Below, piece after piece: positions 38,294 through 47,058 of a stretch of 64,000 nucleotides of DNA; position 1 is the stretch's first letter, and every line of letters starts with the position of its first letter. Under the pieces are notes generated by a model that had not been told where the DNA came from, did not search any database, and was given only the letters and a program-made list of their open reading frames with translations. The position numbers and the translations under genes were made by a program. This DNA comes from Paracoccus marcusii (GTDB taxonomy: Bacteria; Pseudomonadota; Alphaproteobacteria; Rhodobacterales; Rhodobacteraceae). The DNA lies in NCBI RefSeq assembly GCF_028621715.1, contig NZ_CP117466.1, positions 2,368,501 through 2,432,500 on the forward strand, given 5' to 3'.

Positions 38294-38904
38294 TGCGTCT
38301 GCTGGCCCTGCTGCTGATGACCGGACCGGCCTGGGCCGAGGGTGTCATGCCCTCGATCGTCGCTCCGCCTGCGGCGGGATCGGTCAGCACCGCCGACGGT
38401 CTGGCGGCATGGGACCGTGTGCGGCAGGTCGTGTCGCATCCGCGCTGCGCCAACTGCCATGTCGGGCCCGATCACCTGCCCATGTGGTCCGGTCCCGAAT
38501 ATCCCGAACCCCGCCCGCACGGCATGCATGTCAGCGGCGGCGACAGCCGCATGGGGGTCGAGACGCTGCCCTGCGCCACTTGCCACATCACCGCATCGAC
38601 GCTGGAATTGGATCCGCATCAGGCACCGAACGCGATGATCCCTTGGCAACTGCCCCCGGTCCAGATGGCATGGTTCGGCCTGGACGGTCCCGCCCTGTGC
38701 CGCCAGCTGCGCGACCCGCAGCGGAACGGCGGGCGCGACTGGGTCAAGCTGGCCGAACACCTGCGCGACGATGCCAGTCACGGCGGCTTCGTGGCCTGGG
38801 GTTTCGCGCCCGGCGGTGGCCGCGAACCCGCGCCCTTCGGCCTGCAGGCGCATATCGACGACGTGCTGAAATGGGGGGCAGCCGGACAACCCTGTCCGGA
38901 ATGA
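38290..38904 (+). CDS. exported di-heme c-type cytochrome-like protein linked to the molybdoenzyme
   Basis: 204 residues with signal peptide MMRLLALLLMTGPAWAEG. Two CXXCH heme-binding motifs are present (HPRCANCHVG near residue 53 and LPCATCHIT near 95), and PHGMHVSGGDSRMG between them may supply an axial ligand. The C-terminal half (DGPALCRQLRDPQRNGGRDW, EHLRDDASHGGFVAWGF) resembles a family found beside IorAB-type enzymes, but I cannot name it. It most likely accepts electrons from the Mo subunit in the periplasm, replacing a soluble acceptor. Overlap with the preceding stop is 4 bp. Confidence 0.85.
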   Translation: MMRLLALLLMTGPAWAEGVMPSIVAPPAAGSVSTADGLAAWDRVRQVVSHPRCANCHVGPDHLPMWSGPEYPEPRPHGMHVSGGDSRMGVETLPCATCHITASTLELDPHQAPNAMIPWQLPPVQMAWFGLDGPALCRQLRDPQRNGGRDWVKLAEHLRDDASHGGFVAWGFAPGGGREPAPFGLQAHIDDVLKWGAAGQPCPE

Positions 38905-38983
38905 CCATCCTGGTCGCTTTTTCGGCATCCAAATCGGGCCGACTGCGTTAGGCTGCCAGCACCGATTGCCGAAAGCCTGCGCC

Positions 38984-39817
38984 ATGTCGATTTCCGCCCC
39001 CATCACCGCCACCGCCGACTGTCCCGTCAAGGCATTGCTGCGCCGTCCCGGCGGGTCGCTGGCCATGCTGACCGATGCCAAGGGTGGCTTTCCCCGCCGC
39101 CCCGGCGCGATGATGGCGCTGTGGCCCGATGGCGGTCGCGTGGGCCGTCTGGGCGCGGGATGCATCGATGCGGACATCGCGGCGCATCTGGACGCGCCCG
39201 GCCCGGTGACGCGGCTGACCTATGGCGTGGGCGGCCCCGTCGATCTGCCGCTGCCCTGCGGCGGCACGGTGCAGATCGCGCTGATCCATAAGCCCGACCC
39301 CGACTGGCTGGGCGCCATCTGGGACGACCGCATCCGCCGGCGGACCGGCAGATGGTGCGTGAACCTGCGCACCGGTGCGCCCTGCCGCGCGGGCGATCCC
39401 GACCCTGATGACTTTTCCCTGGTCCTGCCGCCGCCTCCCGCGTTCCAGATCCACGGAGAGGGGGACGAGGCGCAGGCCCTGAGCACCCTGGTCGCGGCGA
39501 TGGACATGCCCGTGATGGGACAGGACGCGACGCCGGATGCGCATACCGCCGTGGTGACGCTGTTTCACGACCACGACCGCGAACTGCCCGCGCTGGCCCG
39601 CGCACTGCGGTCAGAGGCGTTCTACATCGGCGCGCTGGGGTCACGGCGGGCGCAGGCGGCACGGCTGGCGGCACTGACCGAACAGGGGTTCGACCTGGTG
39701 ACGCTGGACCGGATCACCGGGCCCATCGGCGTCGTCAGCCCGGCCCGCGATCCGCGCCTGATCGTGGCCTCGGCCCTGACCCAGATCCTGGCCGCCTACG
39801 AGGTGCTGACAGCGTGA
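38984..39817 (+). CDS. XdhC-family molybdoenzyme maturation protein
   Basis: 277 residues. The N-terminal XdhC domain (about 10-100) includes LAMLTDAKGGFPRRPG and RVGRLGAGCIDADIAAHL. The C-terminal Rossmann-type domain (about 150-277) has AVVTLFHDHDRELPALARAL, YIGALGSRRAQAARLAAL and PIGVVSPARDPRLIVASAL. XdhC binds the Mo cofactor, protects its sulfurated form and delivers it to the apo-enzyme, here presumably the IorB-like subunit. The gene overlaps the next one (GTGA). Confidence 0.92.
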   Translation: MSISAPITATADCPVKALLRRPGGSLAMLTDAKGGFPRRPGAMMALWPDGGRVGRLGAGCIDADIAAHLDAPGPVTRLTYGVGGPVDLPLPCGGTVQIALIHKPDPDWLGAIWDDRIRRRTGRWCVNLRTGAPCRAGDPDPDDFSLVLPPPPAFQIHGEGDEAQALSTLVAAMDMPVMGQDATPDAHTAVVTLFHDHDRELPALARALRSEAFYIGALGSRRAQAARLAALTEQGFDLVTLDRITGPIGVVSPARDPRLIVASALTQILAAYEVLTA

Positions 39818-40401
39818 CCTGCACCGGCCTGCTTCTGGCGGCTGGCGCCTCGCGCCGTTTCGGTCTGTCGGACAAGCTGCTGGCGACGGTCGCGGGGATG
39901 CCGCTTGTGGCGCATGCCGCGCAGGCGATGCGGGCCACTCCCTTGGACGACCGCATCGCCGTCATCGCCAATCCCGCACTGGCATCGTTGCTGGATGGCT
40001 TCCGCATCGTCCTGATCGCGCAGGGTCAGCAGTCCGACAGCCTGCGCGCGGGCCTGTCCGCGGCCGGCACTCCTGACCGCCTGCTGATCGCGCTGGGCGA
40101 CATGCCCGACGTCACCGCGGCGCATCTGACGCAGATCGTCAGCCTGGCCGCGGATGGTCTGCCGTCCTGCAGCCATGACGGCATCGCGCCCCTGCCCCCC
40201 GCCTGCTTTCCGCGCGACTGGCTGCCCCGGCTGGCACAGCTGACCGGGGATCAGGGCGCGGGTCGGCTGCTGCGCGATCTGGCGCCGTCCAGACAGGTTC
40301 CCGCGCCGGGCCTTTTGCGCGACATCGACCTGCCCGAACAGATCAGCCCTCCGCCACCGACGCGGCCGCACGACGCCACAGGGGGGTGCGGGGGGATGTG
40401 A
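39814..40401 (+). CDS. MobA/MocA-like molybdenum cofactor nucleotidyltransferase
   Basis: 195 residues from GTG 39814. The NTP-transferase motif LLLAAGASRRFGLSDKLL (residues 6-23) and the metal-binding GDMPDVTAAHL are clear. It probably adds CMP (as MocA, for xanthine-oxidase-family enzymes) to molybdopterin. The last residues (HDATGGCGGM, from about 40369) are read from the dispersed repeat at 40377-40426, which also supplies the stop codon. The core fold ends before that point, so the tail is likely a passive addition. Confidence 0.9.
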   Translation: MTCTGLLLAAGASRRFGLSDKLLATVAGMPLVAHAAQAMRATPLDDRIAVIANPALASLLDGFRIVLIAQGQQSDSLRAGLSAAGTPDRLLIALGDMPDVTAAHLTQIVSLAADGLPSCSHDGIAPLPPACFPRDWLPRLAQLTGDQGAGRLLRDLAPSRQVPAPGLLRDIDLPEQISPPPPTRPHDATGGCGGM

Positions 40402-40426
40402 AATCCCCCCGCCGTCGCGGGACGCA
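40377..40426. repeat. dispersed palindromic repeat, copy C (inverted, overlaps a gene end)
   Basis: On the minus strand it opens TGCGTCCCGCGACG (40426 to 40413), then GGCGGGGGGAT / ATCCCCCCGC around a short loop, then ACCCCCC. The nucleotidyltransferase stop codon (40399-40401) lies in its loop. It separates two convergent 3' ends. Confidence 0.75.
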
Positions 40427-40428
40427 AT

Positions 40429-41802
40429 TCAGCCCAACACCTCGGCGACCGCCTCGGTCGTGACGGCGACGATCCGGTCGGCCTCCTCGCGCGTCAGGCA
40501 CAGGGGCGGGGCAAAGCCCAAGATGTCGCCCTGCGGCATCGCCCGCGCGATCACGCCGCGCTTCAGCATCGCCGCCACGACCTTGGCGCCCGTGCCCTCG
40601 GACGCGTCGAAAAAGCGCCGGGCATCGCGGTCCGCGACCAGTTCCACCGCGCACAGCATCCCCTCGCCGCGCACCTCTCCGACATGGGGGTGATCGCCCA
40701 GGGCCGCCTGCATCCGGTCGTTCAGATAGGCGCCGACGGTGCCCGCATTCCCGACCAGCCCCAGGCTGTCGATCAGCTTCAGGTTCGCCACCCCGGCCGC
40801 CGCGCCGATGGGATGGGCGGAATAGGTCCAGCCATGCCCCATCACGCCGTTCTCGTCCGTGCCGCGCGCCAGCACGTCCCAGACGCGCTGGCCCACGATG
40901 CTGGCCGACAGGGGCGCATAGGCGCTGGTCAGGCCCTTGGCGCTGGTGATCAGGTCGGGGCGCATGCCGTAATGGTCCGACCCGAACATCGTTCCCAACC
41001 GGCCAAAGCCCGTCACCACCTCATCCGCGATCAGCAGGATGTCGTGGCGGTCCAGAACCTCTTGGATGGCGGGCCAATAACCCGCGGGCGGCGGCACGAT
41101 GCCCCCCGTGCCCAGCACCGGCTCTCCGATGAAGGCCGCGATGGTGTCGGCGCCGTGTTCCGCGATCAGCGCCTCCAGTTGCGCCACGCAATGGCCGACG
41201 AAGTCCGATTCCGACATGGCCGCATCGGGGCGGCGGAAATAGTACGGCGCCTCGGTATGGATCACCTGGTCCAGCGGCAGGTCGAACTTGGCGTGAAACA
41301 GCTGCAACCCTGTCAGCGATCCGGTCATCAGGCCCGACCCGTGATAGCCGCGCCACCGGCTGATGATCTTCTTCTTCTTCGGGCGGCCCAGGATGTTGTT
41401 GTAGTACCAGACCAGCTTGATGTTCGTCTCGTTCGCATCCGACCCCGACAGGCCGAAATAGACCCGCGCCATGCCCTGCGGCGCGCGGTCCATGACCATC
41501 TGCGCCAAGGTGATCGCGGCCTCGGACCCGTGGCCGGCATAGGCGTGGTAATAGGCCAGCTGATGCGCCTGATCGGCGATGGCCTGCGCGATTTCGGGGC
41601 GGCCATAGCCCACGTTCACGCAATAGAGGCCCGCAAAGGCGTCCAGCAGGCGGTTGCCGTCGCGGTCGGTGATGTAACAGCCCTCACCCCCGGTGACGAT
41701 GCGCTGCGGCGCCTCGCCCCGCGCGAATTGCCCCAGATGGGTCGAGGGGTGGAAAAAGCTCTCGCGGTCCCAACGGGCCAGTTCGTCATTCGTCAGCATC
41801 AT
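40429..41802 (-). CDS. doeD: class III aminotransferase of the ectoine cluster, probable L-2,4-diaminobutyrate transaminase
   Basis: 457 residues. PLP fold-type I, class [23 protein letters not shown] (phosphate site), [32 protein letters not shown], and Schiff-base lysine in [17 protein letters not shown]. It resembles taurine/omega-amino acid:pyruvate transaminases. Its place beside AsnC/EnuR regulators and ueh/eut genes argues that it makes aspartate semialdehyde from L-2,4-diaminobutyrate, as the atf/DoeD enzymes do. It is the second gene of the asnC-aminotransferase unit. A one-codon shorter start (41799) is possible. Confidence 0.85.
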   Translation of the reverse strand: MMLTNDELARWDRESFFHPSTHLGQFARGEAPQRIVTGGEGCYITDRDGNRLLDAFAGLYCVNVGYGRPEIAQAIADQAHQLAYYHAYAGHGSEAAITLAQMVMDRAPQGMARVYFGLSGSDANETNIKLVWYYNNILGRPKKKKIISRWRGYHGSGLMTGSLTGLQLFHAKFDLPLDQVIHTEAPYYFRRPDAAMSESDFVGHCVAQLEALIAEHGADTIAAFIGEPVLGTGGIVPPPAGYWPAIQEVLDRHDILLIADEVVTGFGRLGTMFGSDHYGMRPDLITSAKGLTSAYAPLSASIVGQRVWDVLARGTDENGVMGHGWTYSAHPIGAAAGVANLKLIDSLGLVGNAGTVGAYLNDRMQAALGDHPHVGEVRGEGMLCAVELVADRDARRFFDASEGTGAKVVAAMLKRGVIARAMPQGDILGFAPPLCLTREEADRIVAVTTEAVAEVLG

Positions 41803-41892
41803 CGCTCCTGTTCCTGCTGGGGGCAGGATAGGGCGGTGGGGCCCGAAGATTCCTCTGATCCGATGGGTCCTGTCCGAGGAAATCCCTGAACT

Positions 41893-42405
41893 TCAGCCCT
41901 CAAGCCGATTATGTTCCAGCATGGCGCCCAGGGCGGGCTGATCCTTGACCGGCTTGGTCACGATATAGCTGAAATAGCGCCTGACACCCGCGCCGCTGTC
42001 CAGCAGCCCGTCCATGACCCCCTGGAACGCCGCCACGTCGGGGGCGATCACCGACATCAGGTAATCGAACCCCCCGCCGATCGCCCAGCAGCCGGTGACG
42101 GCGTCCATGCGCGCGATCACCGCCTCGAACCGCTGAAAGCTTTCGCTGCGGTGCTGGTCCAGCTCGACCGTGACGAAGACCTGCACATGCGGCCCCAGGA
42201 CGGCAAGGTCGATCTGGGCGCGGTATCCCCGGATCAGGCCCGCCTGTTCCAGCCGCCGCATCCGGTCCCAGCAGGGGGTGGGCGACAGGTTCACGCGGGC
42301 GGCCAGTTCGGTCTTGGTGATGCGTCCCTCGCGCGACAGCACCGCCAGGATGGCGATGTCGCGGTCGTCCAGGCGCAGGCTGCGGGGCGGGATCATGGCG
42401 CGCAT
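41893..42405 (-). CDS. Lrp/AsnC-family regulator of the ectoine cluster (AsnC/DoeX type)
   Basis: 170 residues. N-terminal HTH (about 12-60: LDDRDIAILAVLSREGRITKTELAARVNLSPTPCWDRMRRLE in separate helices) and a C-terminal RAM ligand domain (about 75-155; VQVFVTVELDQHRSESFQRF, DAVTGCWAIGGGFDYLMSV). In ectoine gene clusters an AsnC-type regulator activates expression and responds to 2,4-diaminobutyrate-type intermediates. A second ATG at 42396 has an equally weak ribosome-binding site. It faces enuR across 55 bp, so the two probably share a promoter region. Confidence 0.92.
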   Translation of the reverse strand: MRAMIPPRSLRLDDRDIAILAVLSREGRITKTELAARVNLSPTPCWDRMRRLEQAGLIRGYRAQIDLAVLGPHVQVFVTVELDQHRSESFQRFEAVIARMDAVTGCWAIGGGFDYLMSVIAPDVAAFQGVMDGLLDSGAGVRRYFSYIVTKPVKDQPALGAMLEHNRLEG

Positions 42406-42460
42406 GTTCCCCCGCGCGGCCCGCTTGTCAATCCGCGCGCGGCGGGCGATCCTGCACCCC

Positions 42461-43822
42461 ATGTCCCACTGGCCCCTGAGACGCACCGACATCACCCGCC
42501 CCGCCTATCGCAGCCTGGCCCAGGGCATCGCCGCGGCGATCGACGCGGGCAGCCTGCCGCCCGGCACGCGCCTGCCGCCGCATCGCGACCTGGCCTGGCA
42601 GCTGGGCGTCAGCGTCCAGACCGTCAGCCGCGCGTACGAGGAGCTGATCCGCGCCGACCTGATCTCGGGAGAGGTCGGGCGCGGGAGCTTCGTGCGGTCC
42701 GGCCCGCGCGAGACGATCGAGGTGCCGTGGTTCCGCGCGCCCACTGACCGCCCCCCGATCGACCTGTCGATGATGACCCCCGTGGCGCTGCCCCAGATCC
42801 GCACGGCCTGGAGCGAGACGCTGCTGCGCCTGTCGGACCGTCTGCCCGATCCGGCGATGCTGTCCTTCCGCCCGCGCCAGACGATGTCGCTGTATGGCGG
42901 CATGGCCGCGGCGTGGCTGGCGCGCTGCGGGATGGTGGTCCCGGCGCAGCGGATCCTGATCACCAACGGGACCACGCCTGCGATGTTCGTCGCGCTGCAA
43001 TGCGTGGCGTTGCCGGGTGACATCATCGCGACCGAATCCGCCACCTGCCACACGCTGCGGCCCGCGGCCCAGCATCTGCACTTGCGCCTGCAGGGCATCC
43101 CCGATGACGAACACGGCATGGACCCCGACGCGCTGATCCGGGCCGCGCGGGCGGCGGGCGGGCGGATGAAGGCGGTGTTCCTGCTGCCCTCGGGCGGGGG
43201 GCCGCGGGCGCGGGTGATGGACCGAGACCGGCGCGAGACCCTGGCCCGCGCCGCGACCCAAGCCGGGCTGATGATCCTGGAAAGCGACCCCACGGGGCCG
43301 ATGCCGCCGCGCCGCCCGCCCGCCCTGTCGGGATTCGCGCCGGAGCGCAGCTTCTATTTCACGGGCCTGTCGAAATGCCTGTCGCCGGGGCTGCGCCTGG
43401 GTTTTCTGGCGATGCCCGAAAAAATGGCAGAGGCCGCGCTGAACCGGCACCTGTCGATGGCCTGGATGGCCACGCCCCTGATGGCCGAGATCGCGCATGA
43501 CTGGATCACCGGCGGCACGGCCGACGCGCTGCTGGCGGCGCAGCGCAGCGAACTGGCCGCAAGGAACCGGCTGGCGGTGCGCGTCCTGGGCCAGCGTGCG
43601 CAGGGGTTCCTGCACGGTTTGCACCGCTGGATGCCGCTGGACCCCGGCACCGACGAAGGCGCGGCCCTGGCCACCGCGCTGTCCCACCAGGTCGCGCTGG
43701 CGCCCGGCGCGGGCTTTGCGATCCTGCCCCAGGGGCCGGCGCTGCGCGTGTCGCTGGGCGGGGCCACGACGCGCGATCTTGAACAGGCGCTGCGCATCGT
43801 CTCGGCAGTTCTTCCGGGCTGA
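42461..43822 (+). CDS. enuR: MocR/GabR-type PLP-dependent regulator, probable EnuR (ectoine utilization)
   Basis: 453 residues with the MocR layout. The N-terminal GntR winged helix (about 12-78; IAAAIDAGSLPPGTRLPPHR, QLGVSVQTVSRAYEELIRAD) is joined to an aminotransferase-like domain (about 100-453) with the PLP-lysine candidate in YFTGLSKCLSPGLRLGFL and ITNGTTPAMFVALQC. EnuR represses ueh/eut genes until an ectoine breakdown product binds PLP. TauR is the close alternative; genes on both sides favour EnuR. Its gene ends 187 bp before the TRAP operon. Confidence 0.87.
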   Translation: MSHWPLRRTDITRPAYRSLAQGIAAAIDAGSLPPGTRLPPHRDLAWQLGVSVQTVSRAYEELIRADLISGEVGRGSFVRSGPRETIEVPWFRAPTDRPPIDLSMMTPVALPQIRTAWSETLLRLSDRLPDPAMLSFRPRQTMSLYGGMAAAWLARCGMVVPAQRILITNGTTPAMFVALQCVALPGDIIATESATCHTLRPAAQHLHLRLQGIPDDEHGMDPDALIRAARAAGGRMKAVFLLPSGGGPRARVMDRDRRETLARAATQAGLMILESDPTGPMPPRRPPALSGFAPERSFYFTGLSKCLSPGLRLGFLAMPEKMAEAALNRHLSMAWMATPLMAEIAHDWITGGTADALLAAQRSELAARNRLAVRVLGQRAQGFLHGLHRWMPLDPGTDEGAALATALSHQVALAPGAGFAILPQGPALRVSLGGATTRDLEQALRIVSAVLPG

Positions 43823-43846
43823 GGGCAGGACAATCGAGCGACCTGT

Positions 43847-43947
43847 TTGACTCTCGCGGTCAGAATTGTCATGATTTAATACATCAATTGACTTGGATTC
43901 CGCTTGTCCCGAACCATCGGGTCCAATCGGAACGGTCCGAAAGGTCC
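43847..43947 (+). promoter_or_regulatory. promoter and possible EnuR operator upstream of uehA
   Basis: TTGACT (43847-43852), 17 bp and CATGAT (43870-43875) make a candidate promoter. Downstream, GGTCC occurs three times in one orientation at 43920, 43934 and 43943, the last two within the repeated word GGTCCGAA. MocR regulators bind direct repeats, so this is a candidate operator; no binding data support it. Confidence 0.4.
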
Positions 43948-44009
43948 GAATCCTGCCGCAGAAGGGCCCGTGCGATCCGCGCGCAGGGCCCGCCCCAACA
44001 GGAGGTATC

Positions 44010-45035
44010 ATGACCATCACCACCCGCCCCGCATTCCGCCTTGCCACCGCCAGCCTGACCGCCCTGATCCTGGGATCGGGGGCCGCCATGGCCGACACCT
44101 GGCGCTATGCCTTCGAGGAGGCGCTGGACGAGGTCCAGGGCGTCTATGCCCAGAAGTTCAAGGAGGAGGTCGAGGCCAATTCCGACCATGAGGTCCAGCT
44201 GTTCCCCTTTGGCACGCTGGGCGAATCCGACAACATCATGGAACAGACCCAGTCGGGCATTCTGCAGTTCGTGAACCAGTCGCCCGGCTTCACCGGATCG
44301 CTGATCCCCGAGGCGCAGGTGTTCTTCGTGCCCTATCTGCTGCCCGAGGATGACGACCAGCTGTTCGCCTTCTTCCGCAATTCCGAGGCGATCAACACGA
44401 TCTTCCCCGAGCTGTACGCCCAGCAGGGACTGGAGCTGCTGAGCATGTACCCCGAGGGCGAGGTGATGGTCACCTCGAACCGGCCCATCGCGGCGCCGGC
44501 CGATTTCGACGACGTCAAGGTGCGGGTGATGACCAACCCGCTGCTGGTCAGCAGCTATCAGGCCTTCGGCGCCACGCCGACGCCGCTGCCCTGGGGCGAG
44601 GTCTATGGCGGCCTGCAGACCGGCATCGTCGATGCGCAGGAGAACCCGGCCTTCTTCATCGAATCCACCCGCATGTACGAGGTCCAGGACCACATCACCC
44701 GGCTGGGCCACAACAACTTCACCACCGCGCTGATGGCCAACCAGGAGTTCTTCGAGGGCCTGTCCCCCGAGGACCAGCAGGTGGTCCGCGACGCGGCCAA
44801 GACGGCGTTCGACCACATCATCGAATATCAGCAGGGCCTGACCGAGGCGTCGCTGGAGAAGATCACCGCCGACCGCCCCGAGGTCACCGTGACCACCCTG
44901 ACCGAGGAGCAGCGCGCGCCCTTCCGCGACACCGCCGCCCAGGTCGAAGAGACCTTCCTGGAGATCGGCGGTCCCCGCGCACAGGAGGTCCTGGACCAGA
45001 TGAAGGCGGACCTGTCCGCCGCGGCCCAGGGCTGA
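44010..45035 (+). CDS. uehA: TRAP transporter substrate-binding protein for ectoine/hydroxyectoine (UehA-like)
   Basis: 341 residues with signal peptide ending AAMA. The mature start DTWRYAFEEALDE, then FGTLGESDNIMEQTQSGILQ, FVNQSPGFTGSLIPEAQ, VMTNPLLVSSYQAFGATPTP and PWGEVYGGLQTGIVDAQENP, closely follow the UehA/TeaA group as I remember it, rather than generic DctP proteins. It binds ectoines in the periplasm and hands them to the membrane subunits. GGAGGT precedes the ATG at ideal spacing. Confidence 0.92.
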   Translation: MTITTRPAFRLATASLTALILGSGAAMADTWRYAFEEALDEVQGVYAQKFKEEVEANSDHEVQLFPFGTLGESDNIMEQTQSGILQFVNQSPGFTGSLIPEAQVFFVPYLLPEDDDQLFAFFRNSEAINTIFPELYAQQGLELLSMYPEGEVMVTSNRPIAAPADFDDVKVRVMTNPLLVSSYQAFGATPTPLPWGEVYGGLQTGIVDAQENPAFFIESTRMYEVQDHITRLGHNNFTTALMANQEFFEGLSPEDQQVVRDAAKTAFDHIIEYQQGLTEASLEKITADRPEVTVTTLTEEQRAPFRDTAAQVEETFLEIGGPRAQEVLDQMKADLSAAAQG

Positions 45036-45099
45036 TCCCGGTGCCCCGTCCCGTCCTGTGGGGCGGGGCGCCTAAGCGAACGATGATGGACAGGTGGCC

Positions 45100-45765
45100 A
45101 TGACGCCAGAGACCAAAGGTGACCGGCCCCCAGGCCCGGCGGACGACCCGGACATCCTTGCCGCGGCCGAGGCGACGCAGGCGCAGGACGACATCGACGA
45201 TGCGCTGTACGAATCCGGTCTGCCCGGCGTCCTGGGCGTGGCCGACCGCGCCATCGCCCGGCTGGAGGCCGTGGCCCTGGCGATCGGCGTGCTGGCGATG
45301 GCGTTCAACACCGTCGCCAATGTCGTCGGCCGCTTCGTCTTTGGCCGCTCGCTCTATTTCGCCGAGGAGGTCAACCAGGCGCTGATCGTCCTGGTGACCT
45401 TCGCGGGCATGTCCTATGCCGCGCGGCACGGGCGCCACATCCGCATGTCGGCCATCACCGACGCGCTGCCGCCCAGGGCGCGCAAGGCGATGCTGGTGGC
45501 GATATCGGCGCTGACGGCGGTGCTGCTGCTGGTGCTGGCGTGGTTCGCGCTGTCCTATGTCATGAGCCAGGCGGGCCGGGGCAGGGTTCTGCCCGCGCTG
45601 CGCATCCCGCAATGGTGGATCATCGTCTGGGTTCCCGCCGGCTTCTTCCTGACCGGCCTGCAATACGCGCTGACCGCGCTGAAGAACCTCAGGGACCCCG
45701 ACATCTGGCTGTCGACCGCCGTGCGGGACGGGTACGACCTGCCGCAGAAGGACGCCGACGCATGA
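45100..45765 (+). CDS. uehB: TRAP transporter small permease (UehB)
   Basis: 221 residues. An unusually acidic cytoplasmic N-terminal tail (about 1-45, rich in Asp, Pro, Ala) is followed by the four membrane helices of DctQ proteins ([79 protein letters not shown]). It links the binding protein to the large permease. I use ATG 45100 rather than GTG 45094. Its stop overlaps the next start. Confidence 0.9.
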   Translation: MTPETKGDRPPGPADDPDILAAAEATQAQDDIDDALYESGLPGVLGVADRAIARLEAVALAIGVLAMAFNTVANVVGRFVFGRSLYFAEEVNQALIVLVTFAGMSYAARHGRHIRMSAITDALPPRARKAMLVAISALTAVLLLVLAWFALSYVMSQAGRGRVLPALRIPQWWIIVWVPAGFFLTGLQYALTALKNLRDPDIWLSTAVRDGYDLPQKDADA

Positions 45766-47048
45766 CCACCGCCATCCTTGGCACGATGATCGTGCTGCTG
45801 CTGCTGGGCTTTCCGATGATGGTCCCGCTGATTGTCGCGTCGGTCGTGGGCTTCGTCGCGATATTCGGCGGCATCGGCCACCTGGAGACGCTGGTCCAGC
45901 AGGTCATCGCGGGCATCCAGCCCGCCAGCCTGATCGCGGTGCCGATGTTCATCTTCGCGGCCGAAATCATGACCCGCGGCCAGTCCGCGGGCCGCCTGAT
46001 CGACGTGGTCATGGCCTTTCTGGGCCACGTCAAGGGCGGGCTGGCCATCTCGACCGCGGGGGCCTGCACCATGTTCGGCGCGGTGTCTGGGTCGACGCAG
46101 GCCACGGTCGTTGCGGTGGGCGGCCCGATGCGGCCGCGTCTGCTGAAGGCGGGCTACAGCGATTCCTTTACGCTGGCGCTGATCGTGAACGCATCCGACA
46201 TCGCCTTCCTGATCCCGCCGTCGATCGGCATGATCATCTATGGCGTGGTGTCGGGCACGTCGATTGCGGAACTGTTCCTGGCGGGGATCGGGCCGGGGTT
46301 GCTGATCCTGGTGATGTTCTCGATCTACTCCTATGTCTATGCGGTGCGCCACGACGTGCCGACGGAACCGCGCATGCCCTGGCCCGACCGGCTGCGCGCC
46401 GTGCGCCGGGCCATCTGGCCGATGGGCTTTCCGGTGCTGATCATCGGCGGCATCTATGGCGGGGTCTTCTCTCCGACCGAGGCCGCGGCCGCCTGCGTCC
46501 TTTATGCCCTGGTGCTGGAGATGCTGGTCTTTCGACAGGTGTCGCCCCGCCAGCTGTTCGCGACCGCCAAATCGACCGGGCTGATCACCGCGGTGGTGTT
46601 CATCCTGGTCGGCGCCGGCGCGGCCTTCAGCTATGTCATCAGCTTCGCCCAGATCCCGCAGGAGATCCTGGCCGGCATCGGCATCGACGGCATGGGCCCC
46701 TATGGCGTGCTGTTCACCATCTCCATCGCGTTCTTCATCGGCTGCATGTTCGTGGACCCGATCGTGGTGATCCTGGTGCTGGTGCCGATCTTTGCGCCGG
46801 TGGTGCAGGCGACGGGGCTGGACCCGGTGCTGGTCGGCACGATCATCACCCTGCAGGTCGCCATCGGCAGCGCCACGCCGCCCTTCGGCTGCGACATCTT
46901 CACGGCCATCGCGGTGTTCCGCCGGCCCTATTGGGAGGTCATCCGCGGCACGCCGCCCTTCGTGATCATGCTGCTGACGGTTTCGGTCCTGCTGATCTTT
47001 TTCCCGCAGATCGCGTTGTTCCTGCGCGACCTGTCCATCGACGGGTAA
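45762..47048 (+). CDS. uehC: TRAP transporter large permease (UehC)
   Basis: 428 residues with about 12 membrane helices ([20 protein letters not shown] at the N-terminus). The DctM signatures [17 protein letters not shown] and [16 protein letters not shown] near residues 100-160 mark the sodium/substrate site. It drives secondary uptake of ectoines with a sodium gradient. It overlaps uehB by 4 bp, and eutA begins 10 bp later. Confidence 0.94.
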   Translation: MTTAILGTMIVLLLLGFPMMVPLIVASVVGFVAIFGGIGHLETLVQQVIAGIQPASLIAVPMFIFAAEIMTRGQSAGRLIDVVMAFLGHVKGGLAISTAGACTMFGAVSGSTQATVVAVGGPMRPRLLKAGYSDSFTLALIVNASDIAFLIPPSIGMIIYGVVSGTSIAELFLAGIGPGLLILVMFSIYSYVYAVRHDVPTEPRMPWPDRLRAVRRAIWPMGFPVLIIGGIYGGVFSPTEAAAACVLYALVLEMLVFRQVSPRQLFATAKSTGLITAVVFILVGAGAAFSYVISFAQIPQEILAGIGIDGMGPYGVLFTISIAFFIGCMFVDPIVVILVLVPIFAPVVQATGLDPVLVGTIITLQVAIGSATPPFGCDIFTAIAVFRRPYWEVIRGTPPFVIMLLTVSVLLIFFPQIALFLRDLSIDG

Positions 47049-47058
47049 GGGGAGCCGC

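Noticed and set aside
42461..43822. TauR (taurine) identity for the MocR regulator
   Set aside because: No taurine genes nearby; UehA, EutA, DoeA and DoeB on the downstream side support EnuR.
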